In this document: positions 1 through 8,405 of the stretch, one piece after another
Layout: the number at the start of each line of letters is the position of its first letter
Position numbering within the stretch: the stretch's first letter is position 1
NCBI RefSeq assembly: GCF_021352225.1
Contig: NZ_JAAUVI010000005.1
Location: 62,001-126,000 of the forward strand
Source of the DNA: Methylobacterium sp. C25
GTDB lineage: Bacteria > Pseudomonadota > Alphaproteobacteria > Rhizobiales > Beijerinckiaceae
Reading direction: 5' to 3'
DNA: 64,000 nucleotides
The notes under the pieces: model-generated
Databases searched by the model: none
Seen by the model: the letters and a program-made list of their open reading frames with translations, nothing else
What the model was told of the DNA's origin: nothing
Position numbers and translations under genes: made by a program

Positions 1-141
1 AGCGTGTCTCGTGAAGAGATCCATCAACTGTTGCTGGTCGAGGCGCCGTCGCAACTCGTCCGCAAGGCCCAGCTCATGGTCTGGATCGGGTTCGCTGTCC
101 CGCAAGCCATGGACGGCTCGCACAAAGCGCTCTCCATTCAT
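1..141 (-). CDS. N-terminus of unidentified protein (partial)
   Basis: Reading leftward from an ATG at 139-141, the frame stays open to the window edge (47 codons, beginning MNGERFVRAV). Its ATG overlaps the TGA of the upstream dehydrogenase gene in the form ATGA, the same translational-coupling arrangement seen throughout this operon, which is the main reason to accept it. The visible part is charged, with an E/L/R-rich stretch likely to be helical, and shows no recognisable domain. Comparable sugar operons often carry a hexapeptide-repeat acetyltransferase after a Gfo/Idh/MocA dehydrogenase, but nothing in these 47 residues proves that here. Confidence 0.55.
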   Translation of the reverse strand, partial: MNGERFVRAVHGLRDSEPDPDHELGLADELRRRLDQQQLMDLFTRHA

Positions 142-1235
142 GGAAGCACAGCCCCTACTTCGATAGGCTGTTCGCGCAAAATAGCTGGAGCCGGCGCCCG
201 CAACTGAAATTTCCGTTGCTTGATCGGGATCGGTGCGCCACGCGCCGCGATCGACTGGGAGGTCGCTTCCAGTATTTCGACCACTTCGAGCCCGCTGAAG
301 CCGTCGGTCGTTGGAGCTTCGCCCTTGTCGATGCAATCGATGAAATGCTCCAGTTCGGTCTGAAGGGCCTCCTTGGCCGCCAGGTGCGGCGCCCACATGT
401 CCCCGGCGCGATAGCCGACCCGCAACTGCTCTGGTTCGGCCATATTCGCGATCGTGATGCCTCGATCGTAGACTTTGACCTTCTCGGTCGCTTCCAGGTC
501 GTTGTATACGACCATCTTGCGTTCGCCGCCAACGAAAGTCTGCCTGACTTTGACGGGCGACAGCCAATTCACGCTGATATGCGCCACACATCGACTTTCA
601 AAGTGTAGCGTTATGTGCGCCATGTTCTCCGGGCGTCCCGGAACATGACTCACGCCCGTCGCTGAGACCGCCACGGGGATTTCGTCGAGCAGATAACGAA
701 TGATCGACAGATCATGAACCGCAAGATCCCAGACGACATTGATATCGCTTTGAAATAGTCCAAGACTCGCACGTGTGCTGTTATAGTAATATATGTCTCC
801 AAGGCCGCCACTGGCAATTAATTGGCGAATCTTTTGCACTGCAGGTGTGTATAGGAAAGTGTGATCAACCATTAGGACGAGCTTGCGCTGCTCAGCCTCC
901 TCAATCAAATGAGCGACTTGTGCGGAGGTTTGCGCTAGCGGCTTCTCGACGAGCACGTGCTTGCCGGCCCTGAGGGCGGCCAGTGCCAATTCGTAGTGGG
1001 TGTGAGTGGGTGTCGCGATCGCGACGGCGCGTATACTCGGATCGCTGAATACCTCGCTTGCCGACGCCGTTGTGCGTATCCCTTGGTGGGCTCGCTCAGC
1101 TGCGCTCCGGCGAAGCGGATCACGATCCACCACAGCAACTAGCCGGGCTTCATCGAGTGCAGCGAAATTGCGGGCGAGATTGGGTCCCCAATATCCGTAT
1201 CCGATGACGGCGACGCCGACAGGATCGAAGACCAT
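138..1235 (-). CDS. Gfo/Idh/MocA family sugar oxidoreductase
   Basis: NAD(P)-dependent dehydrogenase expected to oxidise or reduce a nucleotide sugar in the cytoplasm, as WlbA-type enzymes do in surface-glycan pathways. An N-terminal Rossmann motif (GYGYWGPN, about residues 12-19) is followed by the EKP motif whose lysine is conserved in the family, then the usual C-terminal alpha/beta domain. ATG 1235 was chosen over an upstream in-frame codon at 1289 because a purine-rich CGGGGGAG lies about 8 bases before it and the extra 18 residues look non-coding. Length (365 aa) is normal. It sits 84 bp after the aminotransferase gene in a leftward polysaccharide operon and overlaps the next gene by 4 bp. 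The exact substrate is unknown. Confidence 0.9.
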   Translation of the reverse strand: MVFDPVGVAVIGYGYWGPNLARNFAALDEARLVAVVDRDPLRRSAAERAHQGIRTTASASEVFSDPSIRAVAIATPTHTHYELALAALRAGKHVLVEKPLAQTSAQVAHLIEEAEQRKLVLMVDHTFLYTPAVQKIRQLIASGGLGDIYYYNSTRASLGLFQSDINVVWDLAVHDLSIIRYLLDEIPVAVSATGVSHVPGRPENMAHITLHFESRCVAHISVNWLSPVKVRQTFVGGERKMVVYNDLEATEKVKVYDRGITIANMAEPEQLRVGYRAGDMWAPHLAAKEALQTELEHFIDCIDKGEAPTTDGFSGLEVVEILEATSQSIAARGAPIPIKQRKFQLRAPAPAILREQPIEVGAVLP

Positions 1236-1319
1236 AGCAATCACTCCCCCGCTGAAATCCTCACCGCGCTGCTGTTGCTGCCAGTGCAAATGTTCTGGCT
1301 GGCACGTTGAGACGCTGCA

Positions 1320-2546
1320 TTACGGCACGGACCGACACGGCAAAGTATTCGTCAGTTTGAGGTACGACCGGCGTCTGGCCTCGGGCGATTCCCGACGTGC
1401 AAGATCGCGAACGACGCCGGCTACGTAAGCCATGTCGTCTTCCTCGAGACCTTGATGCACCGGGAGCAGGATAAGGCGTGATTTCAGGGCCAAGGCGTCG
1501 GGGAAGGATTGCCAATCCAGCCCTCGAAAGCAGCCGGTCCACCAGGGCGTCACGAAGATGCCGGCCGCCTGCAGGCGGTCGCACCAAGCGCGCTTGTCCG
1601 AAACGAGGATCGGCAGACCGAGCGGACACATTCCAGGAGGCAATTCCTCCTCGTCCCATAGGAATGTAATGCCGGGCGTGTCGGCCAGCGCGTGCCGAAG
1701 GCGCGCATAATGGGCGCGCCGCCGTGTCACGACGACCGTGGGATCAGTCCGTCTCAGAAGGCCAACTGCGAAACGCGAGGCGCGATGAAGGCTCGCACCG
1801 GTCGGCCATTCGTATGATTTGGGGAGATCAGGCAGGGCGTCACCATCGGCCGCGCCAACGGAGGTTCTCCTCCGAATGCGGCGACCGGGCAAGCGCAGGC
1901 TGTTGGACTGAAAGAACCAGCTTTCAGCCTGTCGGCCGAAACCTTTGACGATGGCAGCAGCATGCGGGCGGAACAGGGGCGGAGGCATCTCCTCCGTGCC
2001 CGGCATCCAGAGGAGACCTCCGTCGATTGCCGGCAAACTTTTGGGGAGGCTGAAAACCGAAGCATCCCCGACAAGCCCAGTCGCGGCGCTGAACAGTGAC
2101 AGGGCGCAGTCCTCGAATAGCTTAATACCACGCTTTGAGCAGATTGCGCGGAGCTGACCTATTTCGGCCGCGCGGCCGAAATAGTGGATGATGTAGACGA
2201 CCCGCGTTCTCGATGTGATGCGGCCGACGAGGTCGGCCAAGTCGATCCGTGCTGCCCCATCGACACGGTACAATATCAGTGTCGCACCGGTGGCGGCGAG
2301 TGGGCCGATCTCTGAACCGCAATTATACGCCGGAACGAGGATCTCGTCGCCGTTGCCGATCTTCCAGATCTGCGCGGCCAACGCAATCGCGCTTCGTCCT
2401 GAGGTCGTGAATACGGTCCGGCCGTCTCCCCAGGAGGGACCGCCTTGCCAAGTCGGTGGGTTCGCGTCCCCCCATCCAGTCAACCAATCCGCGGCGCTTT
2501 GCGCGGGGCTTCGACCAATGGCGCTGCAAGGGAGCGCGCCGGTCAC
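1320..2546 (-). CDS. DegT/DnrJ/EryC1-like PLP aminotransferase, divergent
   Basis: Fold-type-I PLP protein of the sugar aminotransferase type. Recognisable parts are the cofactor-loop region TTSGRSAI, the segment LVPAYNCGSE, the acidic pair at about 145-146 (EDCALSL where typical members have EDAAQ) and a lysine at about 169 in SLPKSLPAIDGG that matches the Schiff-base position. A GTG start at 2546 forms a GTGA overlap with the end of the preceding acyltransferase gene. A TTG 18 bases further upstream is the alternative. The C-terminal half has an Arg-rich insertion (about 220-235), unlike standard members. It probably aminates or binds a keto-sugar for the glycan made by this locus, but the motif changes leave its activity uncertain. 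Confidence 0.8.
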   Translation of the reverse strand: MTGALPCSAIGRSPAQSAADWLTGWGDANPPTWQGGPSWGDGRTVFTTSGRSAIALAAQIWKIGNGDEILVPAYNCGSEIGPLAATGATLILYRVDGAARIDLADLVGRITSRTRVVYIIHYFGRAAEIGQLRAICSKRGIKLFEDCALSLFSAATGLVGDASVFSLPKSLPAIDGGLLWMPGTEEMPPPLFRPHAAAIVKGFGRQAESWFFQSNSLRLPGRRIRRRTSVGAADGDALPDLPKSYEWPTGASLHRASRFAVGLLRRTDPTVVVTRRRAHYARLRHALADTPGITFLWDEEELPPGMCPLGLPILVSDKRAWCDRLQAAGIFVTPWWTGCFRGLDWQSFPDALALKSRLILLPVHQGLEEDDMAYVAGVVRDLARRESPEARRRSYLKLTNTLPCRSVP

Positions 2547-3781
2547 AGCCGCGACCGAATCCAAAGGCGCCAGAGCGGCCTTCGAGGCATTCCGAGACGC
2601 GGGGCAAGCCGCAGAAACCAGATGCGGTAATAGAGGAAGTGAAGAAGATCGGCGGCTCTGAGAAAAAGCCCTGCCTTCAGAGCCGCACTACGACGGCTGG
2701 GAATAATCACGAACGAGCGGATCTCCTGCTCCTCGGCGCCGTAGCGAAGCTTGTAGTCATAGTGGCCGACGCCCCCATCGATCTGGGAAACGCCTTCTGC
2801 GATCATCGCATCGATCAACTGCACGAGCCCAAGCACACCTAGGCCGAAGCGGCCATATCGCAGTTCGGGAACACGGGCTGTTAGCCGCCAGTTGCAGTGC
2901 CCGGCAATGACAAAGGCGTACTGGATCGCGACGAATTCTCCGTCGATGGCGAGGCGATGGAACCGCATCCGACCGGACCGGGAAAAGGTGTCGACGAGGT
3001 CTCGGTTGAAGGCTTCGGATGCTGGCCAATCACCAAAATGCCCGAGCTTGCCCTCTGCTTGCCATTGACGTTCGTGCATGGCCGAGAAGGTCCTGAAAAC
3101 GGATCTCGCCTCGAATGGGTTCGTGACGATGCTACTCGTACAGCCGAGTTCCGTTTGTAGTTGGCGAAGCTGACGGCGATAGTTTTGACGCTGGCTCTTT
3201 CCCAGTTGTCCGAGATAGGCTTCGAACGTCGAGGGCAGATGAAAGACGCTTTGGACGCCAGTCGGCGCATCGCGCGCTACGCTGATATCCGTTCGAAGCG
3301 TGCCGCAAAGAGCCCGGAGCGTATCAAGAGCCGAATCGTCGCCCGGAACGGAACCAAAACAGAGGGCCTCGCAGCCCTCGTTGCCTACCAGGTCGGTGAT
3401 GAGCGCCCGGAAGACCGCCTCGGCGCTGTCTGGCAGGATCGGCAGCGAGAAGACAGCCATAGCTGAATCCGCACCGACGCGCTTGGCCGTCCTCAGGCCT
3501 ATTGGACCCAGGCGAACGGTCTCAACGAACATCGGAGCGAGGCCCACGAGGCGGCTTTCCTGGCGGAACACGTAGATCCGCAACCGGCGCCCGTTTCCAT
3601 AGTGGCGCCACCAGATGCGGCACCAATCGTAAGTGAGGTAGAGGGAAGCTCCGGTGCGCTGGATGTGCTCGTCCCAGAGTTCCGCCGACAAACCGTCGCC
3701 CCCGAAGGAATCGAGCACCGTCGTCTGGAGGGCGGCCGGTTCGGCGGGACTGCCAACGGTGAGCGCAAGCGAGGCCGTCAC
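2543..3781 (-). CDS. CelD/BcsL-type GNAT acyltransferase
   Basis: A 412-residue protein of the GNAT-like 'acetyltransferase involved in cellulose biosynthesis' (CelD/BcsL, FemAB-fold) family. Family-like features are the SLYLTYDWCRIWWRHYG segment near the N-terminus, the basic stretch QRQNYRRQLRQL in the middle, and the second-domain segment with GEFVAIQYAFV and QIDGGVGHYDYKLRYG. A GTG start at 3781 makes a GTGA overlap with the upstream GT2 gene, and the open frame before it is non-coding in character. Its operon position between a glycosyltransferase and an aminotransferase suggests acylation of an amino sugar or lipid-linked intermediate. The donor and acceptor cannot be read from sequence. 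Confidence 0.85.
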   Translation of the reverse strand: MTASLALTVGSPAEPAALQTTVLDSFGGDGLSAELWDEHIQRTGASLYLTYDWCRIWWRHYGNGRRLRIYVFRQESRLVGLAPMFVETVRLGPIGLRTAKRVGADSAMAVFSLPILPDSAEAVFRALITDLVGNEGCEALCFGSVPGDDSALDTLRALCGTLRTDISVARDAPTGVQSVFHLPSTFEAYLGQLGKSQRQNYRRQLRQLQTELGCTSSIVTNPFEARSVFRTFSAMHERQWQAEGKLGHFGDWPASEAFNRDLVDTFSRSGRMRFHRLAIDGEFVAIQYAFVIAGHCNWRLTARVPELRYGRFGLGVLGLVQLIDAMIAEGVSQIDGGVGHYDYKLRYGAEEQEIRSFVIIPSRRSAALKAGLFLRAADLLHFLYYRIWFLRLAPRLGMPRRPLWRLWIRSRL

Positions 3782-4788
3782 GTTGGCTCTATCCCTCGTA
3801 AGTGGTAGCGCAAGGCGGCGGCGGCGGCGGCAGACTTCGCACGCAGACCCGGATCGCCCGTCACTCGAGCGGAGACGAGCCACGCGGCCGATCGCCCGAG
3901 ATCAGAAGCGATGTAAAGCATCTTGCCGACGGTCCACGACACCGGCCCAAGATGCTTCCTGAAATAGATCAGTAGACTCTTCTGAAGCTGGATAAACATG
4001 CGTGTATTGATCTGCGAGCTGCTCTTCCCTCCGCCATCCAGATGAAGGATGCGAGCCGTAGGGGTGAACACCCGCCGCCAGCCGGCTTTGGCAAAGCGGT
4101 AACACCAATCCGCCTCTTCCGCGTAAACGAAGAAGCGCTCGTCCATGAGGCCGACTTGCTCAATCGCTTCGCGACGGACAAGCATGAACATTCCGGACAC
4201 GACATCGAGGTCCAACTCGCTGTCACGATCCCACCATCCCAGTTCAGGCCGCCCGAAGATGCGCGATTTCGGAAAGCATCGGCCCAATCCCGATAGGACC
4301 AGAAATAGGTTCCATGGCCCTGGAAACGCGAAGCCAGTCTGCTGGACCGTGTCTTCGTCGGTAAAGACCTTGCAGCCGACGACCCCAATATCCGGACGCA
4401 CATCCGCGAAAGCGACGCACCGTGTGATTGCCGCGTCCAGAATGACGGTGTCCGGATTAAGCAGCAAAACATGCCGCCCCCGGGAGATACGGATTCCTTG
4501 GTTATTGGCAGCTGCAAAACCCCGATTTTCATGATTGGCAATCAAGGTCACTGCCGGAAACTCAGTAGAGACGGCCTCAACTGATCCATCGCAGCTAGCG
4601 TTATCGATCACAATCACTTCAATAGAAATATCGGTCGTCTGCTCGAAAATCGAAGATAGACAACCCCGCAACACGTCACATGTGTTCCAGTTGACGATGA
4701 TGATCGAGACGTCGACCCCACGCTGATCCGGCAAAGGCTTCAAGGCGTCACCGTTCCTTGGTGAATCTGCAACGTGCCCTATCGGCAC
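3778..4788 (-). CDS. Family 2 glycosyltransferase
   Basis: GT-A fold transferase, WcaA/rhamnosyltransferase-like, expected to add one sugar to the lipid-linked repeat unit at the inner membrane face. The sequence shows the N-terminal strand VSIIIVNWN (about 27-35), VIDNASCDGS, the NRGFAAANNQG motif (88-98), the metal-binding NPDT (111-114, DxD equivalent) and the EEADWCYRFAKAGWR acceptor-side motif. The start is GTG 4788, with GGAG 6 bases upstream. At 336 aa it has the usual length. It is the first gene of the leftward operon, and its promoter must lie in the divergent gap 4789-5227. Confidence 0.93.
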   Translation of the reverse strand: MPIGHVADSPRNGDALKPLPDQRGVDVSIIIVNWNTCDVLRGCLSSIFEQTTDISIEVIVIDNASCDGSVEAVSTEFPAVTLIANHENRGFAAANNQGIRISRGRHVLLLNPDTVILDAAITRCVAFADVRPDIGVVGCKVFTDEDTVQQTGFAFPGPWNLFLVLSGLGRCFPKSRIFGRPELGWWDRDSELDLDVVSGMFMLVRREAIEQVGLMDERFFVYAEEADWCYRFAKAGWRRVFTPTARILHLDGGGKSSSQINTRMFIQLQKSLLIYFRKHLGPVSWTVGKMLYIASDLGRSAAWLVSARVTGDPGLRAKSAAAAAALRYHLRGIEPT

Positions 4789-5227
4789 GAAACTCCAATC
4801 TCGCTCTGATCGTATAGAATAGTGAGTGCTTGGGTATCCTTCAAAAGTGCTAGAAGAAATGGATGTATCTACGTAAAATCCGGCAAAGTCGGCGAAATGT
4901 ATTTATAATCCTGCTGACCGAGTTAGTCGACCGAATTGATGAGTTTTCATCGATAAGGCTAGGGTTGTTTCGCTTCCCAGAGCGCGCGTAGACTTCTCTT
5001 AATGAATGAGAGATTTTTTCGGACATGCTTCGGGTGGCTGGCAGAATTGCTCAGCACGCGCGCGGATTCGCTCGGTCCCAAAGTAATTGAAGATCCGTGC
5101 GCCTCGATCAAGAGGCGATCGTCTTAGGGTAGAACATTGTAAACTTATGTTTTTTTGTAATCCCAGATGAACTTTCTGTGCCGGAGTACGACTCGGATTC
5201 AATTGAACGGAACATGCAGTAAGAGAT
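4789..5227. other. Divergent intergenic region, AT-rich
   Basis: 439 bp between the leftward GT2 operon and the rightward deacetylase gene, with no convincing ORF. It must hold promoters for both directions. A short dyad GATGA-GTTT-TCATC occurs around 4938-4951, and a weak hairpin (TCTCT...AGAGA) followed by TTTTTT occurs near 4995-5020. No clear sigma-70 box pair stands out. Confidence 0.6.
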
Positions 5228-6010
5228 ATGTGCGCGGCAAGTATCCTCGACAGTCGCAGCCAACGCGTTGAGCCTCCCATGCGGACCAGGCCGGGAACCT
5301 TCATTTTCAATTTTCACGGGATTGGAAAAATCTCGCGACCCTACGATCCAGGCGAAGCCCCCTTCTGGCTGAGCCAGCAAGAATTCAAGGAAGCATTGGA
5401 CGCGATAGAGCTGAAACCGTCCGACCTTCAAGTGGCGATCACCTTCGACGACGGTAATGTTTCGGATCTGGAAATTGCAGCACCCGAATTGATTAGGCGC
5501 AACATTCCAGCGGCGTTTTTTGCCCTCGCCGGTCGGCTTGGTCAGGCTTCCTTCTTATCAAAGACTCACCTGCGTGAGCTCACCGACGCGGGATTCGAGA
5601 TCGGCTCGCATGGGTACGATCATGTGGATTGGACACGTTTGCGCCGCCGCGATCTTGAGCGTGAAGCCTGCGCCTCCAAGGCCGTGCTTGAGGATACGAT
5701 CGGCGTCGCGGTCCGACGTGCCGCAATTCCGTTCGGACGGTACAACTGGCGTGTTCTGCGCGCTTTGGAGAGAGCAGGATATACCGAAGTGCTAAGTAGT
5801 GACGGTGGTCCCCGCTTGAGTTCTGCATGGCCGGTTCCGCGCCGATCGCTGCGCGATGGGCGCGCCGTTTCGAGCGTGTCGGATCTACTGGCGGGTGGCC
5901 ACGCCGTGGGGAGGCGAGCGACCTGCGAGGCTCGGCTGGTCGTCAAAGCCTCGTCGCCGATGAGAGCACCCCCAAACGGCTTTCTGGGGGGATGGATGCT
6001 GGGGCGATGA
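5228..6010 (+). CDS. Polysaccharide deacetylase (NodB-homology domain)
   Basis: Carbohydrate esterase family 4 type enzyme that would remove N- or O-acetyl groups from a glycan. All three core motifs are visible: TFDDG (72-76, catalytic base and metal Asp), SHGYDH with metal histidines at about 128 and 132, and IPFGRYNW, a variant of the RxxPYG motif. No signal peptide is evident, so it may act on cytoplasmic intermediates. An internal ATG at 5279 is an alternative start. The stop overlaps the following acyltransferase start as ATGA. The C-terminal 50 residues are low in hydrophobic content and overlap no other domain. Confidence 0.88.
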   Translation: MCAASILDSRSQRVEPPMRTRPGTFIFNFHGIGKISRPYDPGEAPFWLSQQEFKEALDAIELKPSDLQVAITFDDGNVSDLEIAAPELIRRNIPAAFFALAGRLGQASFLSKTHLRELTDAGFEIGSHGYDHVDWTRLRRRDLEREACASKAVLEDTIGVAVRRAAIPFGRYNWRVLRALERAGYTEVLSSDGGPRLSSAWPVPRRSLRDGRAVSSVSDLLAGGHAVGRRATCEARLVVKASSPMRAPPNGFLGGWMLGR

Positions 6011-7092
6011 CCACAGCAACCGGCACCGAACGGCTGAACAATTTCGGCACACTCCGATTGCTCTTCGCCGGGCTCGTTGTCGTATCACATTCGCCGGAAC
6101 TGATCGACGGCGACCGCTTGCGTGAGCCCCTCACCCGGCTTTTCGGCACGCTGTCACTTGGAGAAGTCGCTGTCGATGGCTTCTTTCTGATCAGTGGCTA
6201 TCTAATTGCCAAGAGCTTCCGAAATTCACGATCCGTCTTGGACTATCTCGCCAAACGTATCCTCCGGATCTACCCAGGTTTCATCGCCGCTTCGCTGGTA
6301 TCGATCGTGCTGGTGGCTCCTTTAGTCGGCGGCGAGCTTACGCAAGTATCGCCGACGACAATGCTGGCGAGGATCGGCTTGCTCAGCCGTCCTGTCGTCC
6401 CCGGTGTGTTTGGAGGGCTACCTTACCCCGACCTGAACGGTGCGATGTGGACGGTGGCTTACGAATTTCGATGCTATCTCGTGATGATTTTCCTTGCTCC
6501 AATTTTGTTTTCATCCAATCGGAGCGCCCAGGTAATCGCTCTCGCAGCTCTGGCGGTTCTCTATATCTTTCGATCTCAAGTTCCGGATGTTCCCGTCGGC
6601 CGTGCGGTGTTTGGGCAGTCGACCGAGATGATCCGCTTTTGCTTCATTTTTGTTATCGGAAGCGCGTTCTACGTCTGGCGCCTTCGCGTCTCGTATACGG
6701 CGCGTGGCGCTCTGCTCGCTGCATCGATCCTCGTCGTAACGCTCTTCATCGCTCCCGTGGCCGAGCCTGCAGTCGCAATCCTCGGAGGCTACCTGATCTT
6801 CTGGTACGCCTTCGCATGTCCCGTAAATCGGATTAGCCAATGGATGGAGAGTGTTGATCCATCTTACGGGCTATACCTGTATGCTTGGCCGATCCAAAAC
6901 CTGCTGATTTTTAACGTTGCTGGCATTACGCCGCTGGTCGTGACCGCGGTCACGTTGCCGATGGCCCTCACGCTTGGGGTGATCAGCTGGTATCTCATTG
7001 AGAAGCCAGCTCAGCAGTATAAGCGTCTGCTCGCTCGCCCAATGCGCGTCGGCTCGGACAATTCCGAAATGAAGCCGATGGACAACCTTTAG
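6007..7092 (+). CDS. Acyltransferase 3 family integral membrane protein (OafA/YrhL-like)
   Basis: Multi-pass inner-membrane O-acyltransferase that would acetylate or succinylate the polysaccharide or its lipid-linked unit. It opens with NNFGTLRLLFAGLVVVSHSPEL, carrying the family's R...H motif near the first membrane span, and about ten hydrophobic segments follow. The ATG at 6007 overlaps the deacetylase stop by 4 bp. The open frame continues upstream to 5827, but that stretch lies on top of deacetylase coding sequence and was rejected. At 361 aa the length is typical. Pairing a deacetylase with an acyltransferase suggests swapping or remodelling of acyl groups. Confidence 0.9.
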   Translation: MTTATGTERLNNFGTLRLLFAGLVVVSHSPELIDGDRLREPLTRLFGTLSLGEVAVDGFFLISGYLIAKSFRNSRSVLDYLAKRILRIYPGFIAASLVSIVLVAPLVGGELTQVSPTTMLARIGLLSRPVVPGVFGGLPYPDLNGAMWTVAYEFRCYLVMIFLAPILFSSNRSAQVIALAALAVLYIFRSQVPDVPVGRAVFGQSTEMIRFCFIFVIGSAFYVWRLRVSYTARGALLAASILVVTLFIAPVAEPAVAILGGYLIFWYAFACPVNRISQWMESVDPSYGLYLYAWPIQNLLIFNVAGITPLVVTAVTLPMALTLGVISWYLIEKPAQQYKRLLARPMRVGSDNSEMKPMDNL

Positions 7093-7273
7093 CGCGCTCC
7101 TCGCAGTCTCACCACATTAGGGAGTCGGGGACCTTCTCGAGATCGGTTGAGGTTGCGGCTCACGTCGTAAGGCGGCTTATCCATCTATCGGAGTATTTGA
7201 TTCAGAACTTTGGCTGACTCGACAGGCACTCCGCGAAATCCGACTCTCGGAAGCTGAACGATGTCGAGAGGCA

Positions 7274-7531
7274 ATGGCCATCATGCTATCGAAGTTCTGG
7301 ATTGCGTTCATATTCTCCGTTCTTGGTGGGCTGGGTATAGCGCAAGGTTATGGCTGGGGAAGCGGATCCGGCTCTGGTTCGGGACACGGCAGTAACCCCG
7401 GCGGCCCGAAAGCTGCGCCTGGACCAATTGCCGGTGCTGGTTTGCCGGTGCTTCTCGTGGCCGGTGCGTTGGTTTACGTGCGGCGGAGGCGACGGAGACT
7501 GGCGCAGGCCCCGAAAAGCGATTTGCTCTGA
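7274..7531 (+). CDS. Small exosortase-substrate-like protein
   Basis: An 85-residue protein with three parts. First comes a signal peptide (K then WIAFIFSVLGGLGIAQG). Next is a Gly/Ser-rich linker of about 25 residues with GSGSGSGSG. The tail has a short motif GPIAGAGLP, one hydrophobic span (VLLVAGALVYV) and a cluster of six arginines. This motif/TM/Arg layout is that of PEP-CTERM-type sorting signals, although the motif is not the classical PEP. The gene ends 19 bp before a protein with the exosortase catalytic residues, which strengthens the reading. A second ATG at 7283 would give a cleaner signal peptide and better spacing to GAGAGG at 7266-7271. Confidence 0.75.
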   Translation: MAIMLSKFWIAFIFSVLGGLGIAQGYGWGSGSGSGSGHGSNPGGPKAAPGPIAGAGLPVLLVAGALVYVRRRRRRLAQAPKSDLL

Positions 7532-7550
7532 GCGTTCGCCGGGTTAGCGC

Positions 7551-8405
7551 ATGGCGTCTGGTCTAGCCTCGATCATTGCCCGACCGGGCCCGCTGACACG
7601 CGGTGGCCTGTTCGCAGGTCTCTGCGTCCTAGGCGCTGCAAACGGCGTTGCTGATCGCATTACTTCGTCGGTGAGCGCGTCCGGCCCGATCGGTGCGATT
7701 CTCGAAACCTGCGGTATCAGCGTTCTCGTTTGGGTCGCGTTCTGGATGTGCCCGAGCTTGATGCTGGAGGCGCAAGAAGGACCGCCGACGCGGACCGACT
7801 TCGCCGTTGCGGTAGGCGCGTTCGGTACAATCCTACTGCCGATGGCATGGCCGAGTTGGATCGCTCTAACGGGTATCGCGATCTATCTCTTGGGCGCGCG
7901 ACCGGTCTCGGCTGACGGGCACCAGGATCCGTTGCGGCGCGCCGCCTGGATTCTTCTTGCCACCACTACGGTGATGTACTGGGGCAGACTGTCGCTGATC
8001 ATCCTGGGCGAATTCCTGCTGACCTTTGACGCGTCGCTTGTCGGACTTGCGACTGGCAGCCCACACTCCGGCAATACTGTGCGAATGGCCGATGGCGAGT
8101 ACCTTTGGGTAGAGGAGGGATGCTCGTCCCTATCTGGCATATCCCTTGTGATTCTCTGCTGGACGCTCGTTTCACAGTGGCGGGCCTTGCCATGGTCGCC
8201 GGTCAACATGATCTGGTGCGGATTTGCGTGCGTTGCTGTGAGCTTGGTCAATGTCGGCCGCATGTCGCTAATGGTGTTGTTCCCGGATCGGTACGACCTT
8301 ATCCACGGGCCGATCGGCGCTGCAATTGCCGGATGGGTCACGCTTGGCCTGATCGTTTCGATCTGCCTGCGAGGTGTGCGGAACAGGTCGTGCGCACATG
8401 CCTAG
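7551..8405 (+). CDS. Exosortase/archaeosortase family transpeptidase-like membrane protein
   Basis: A 284-residue protein with about eight membrane spans and the exosortase residues in order: Cys191 in EEGCSSLSG, Arg237 in NVGRMSL, and His252 in IHGPIGA. In the family this Cys-Arg-His set cleaves a C-terminal sorting signal and transfers the protein to an acceptor outside the inner membrane. The gene directly upstream encodes a small protein with a suitable C-terminal signal, suggesting a dedicated enzyme/substrate pair. The gene after it overlaps by 8 bp. The subtype could not be assigned by eye. Confidence 0.82.
   Translation: MASGLASIIARPGPLTRGGLFAGLCVLGAANGVADRITSSVSASGPIGAILETCGISVLVWVAFWMCPSLMLEAQEGPPTRTDFAVAVGAFGTILLPMAWPSWIALTGIAIYLLGARPVSADGHQDPLRRAAWILLATTTVMYWGRLSLIILGEFLLTFDASLVGLATGSPHSGNTVRMADGEYLWVEEGCSSLSGISLVILCWTLVSQWRALPWSPVNMIWCGFACVAVSLVNVGRMSLMVLFPDRYDLIHGPIGAAIAGWVTLGLIVSICLRGVRNRSCAHA

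Noticed and set aside
5827..6006. Upstream extension of the acyltransferase-3 frame
   Set aside because: Lies within deacetylase coding sequence; the ATGA junction at 6007 explains the start better.
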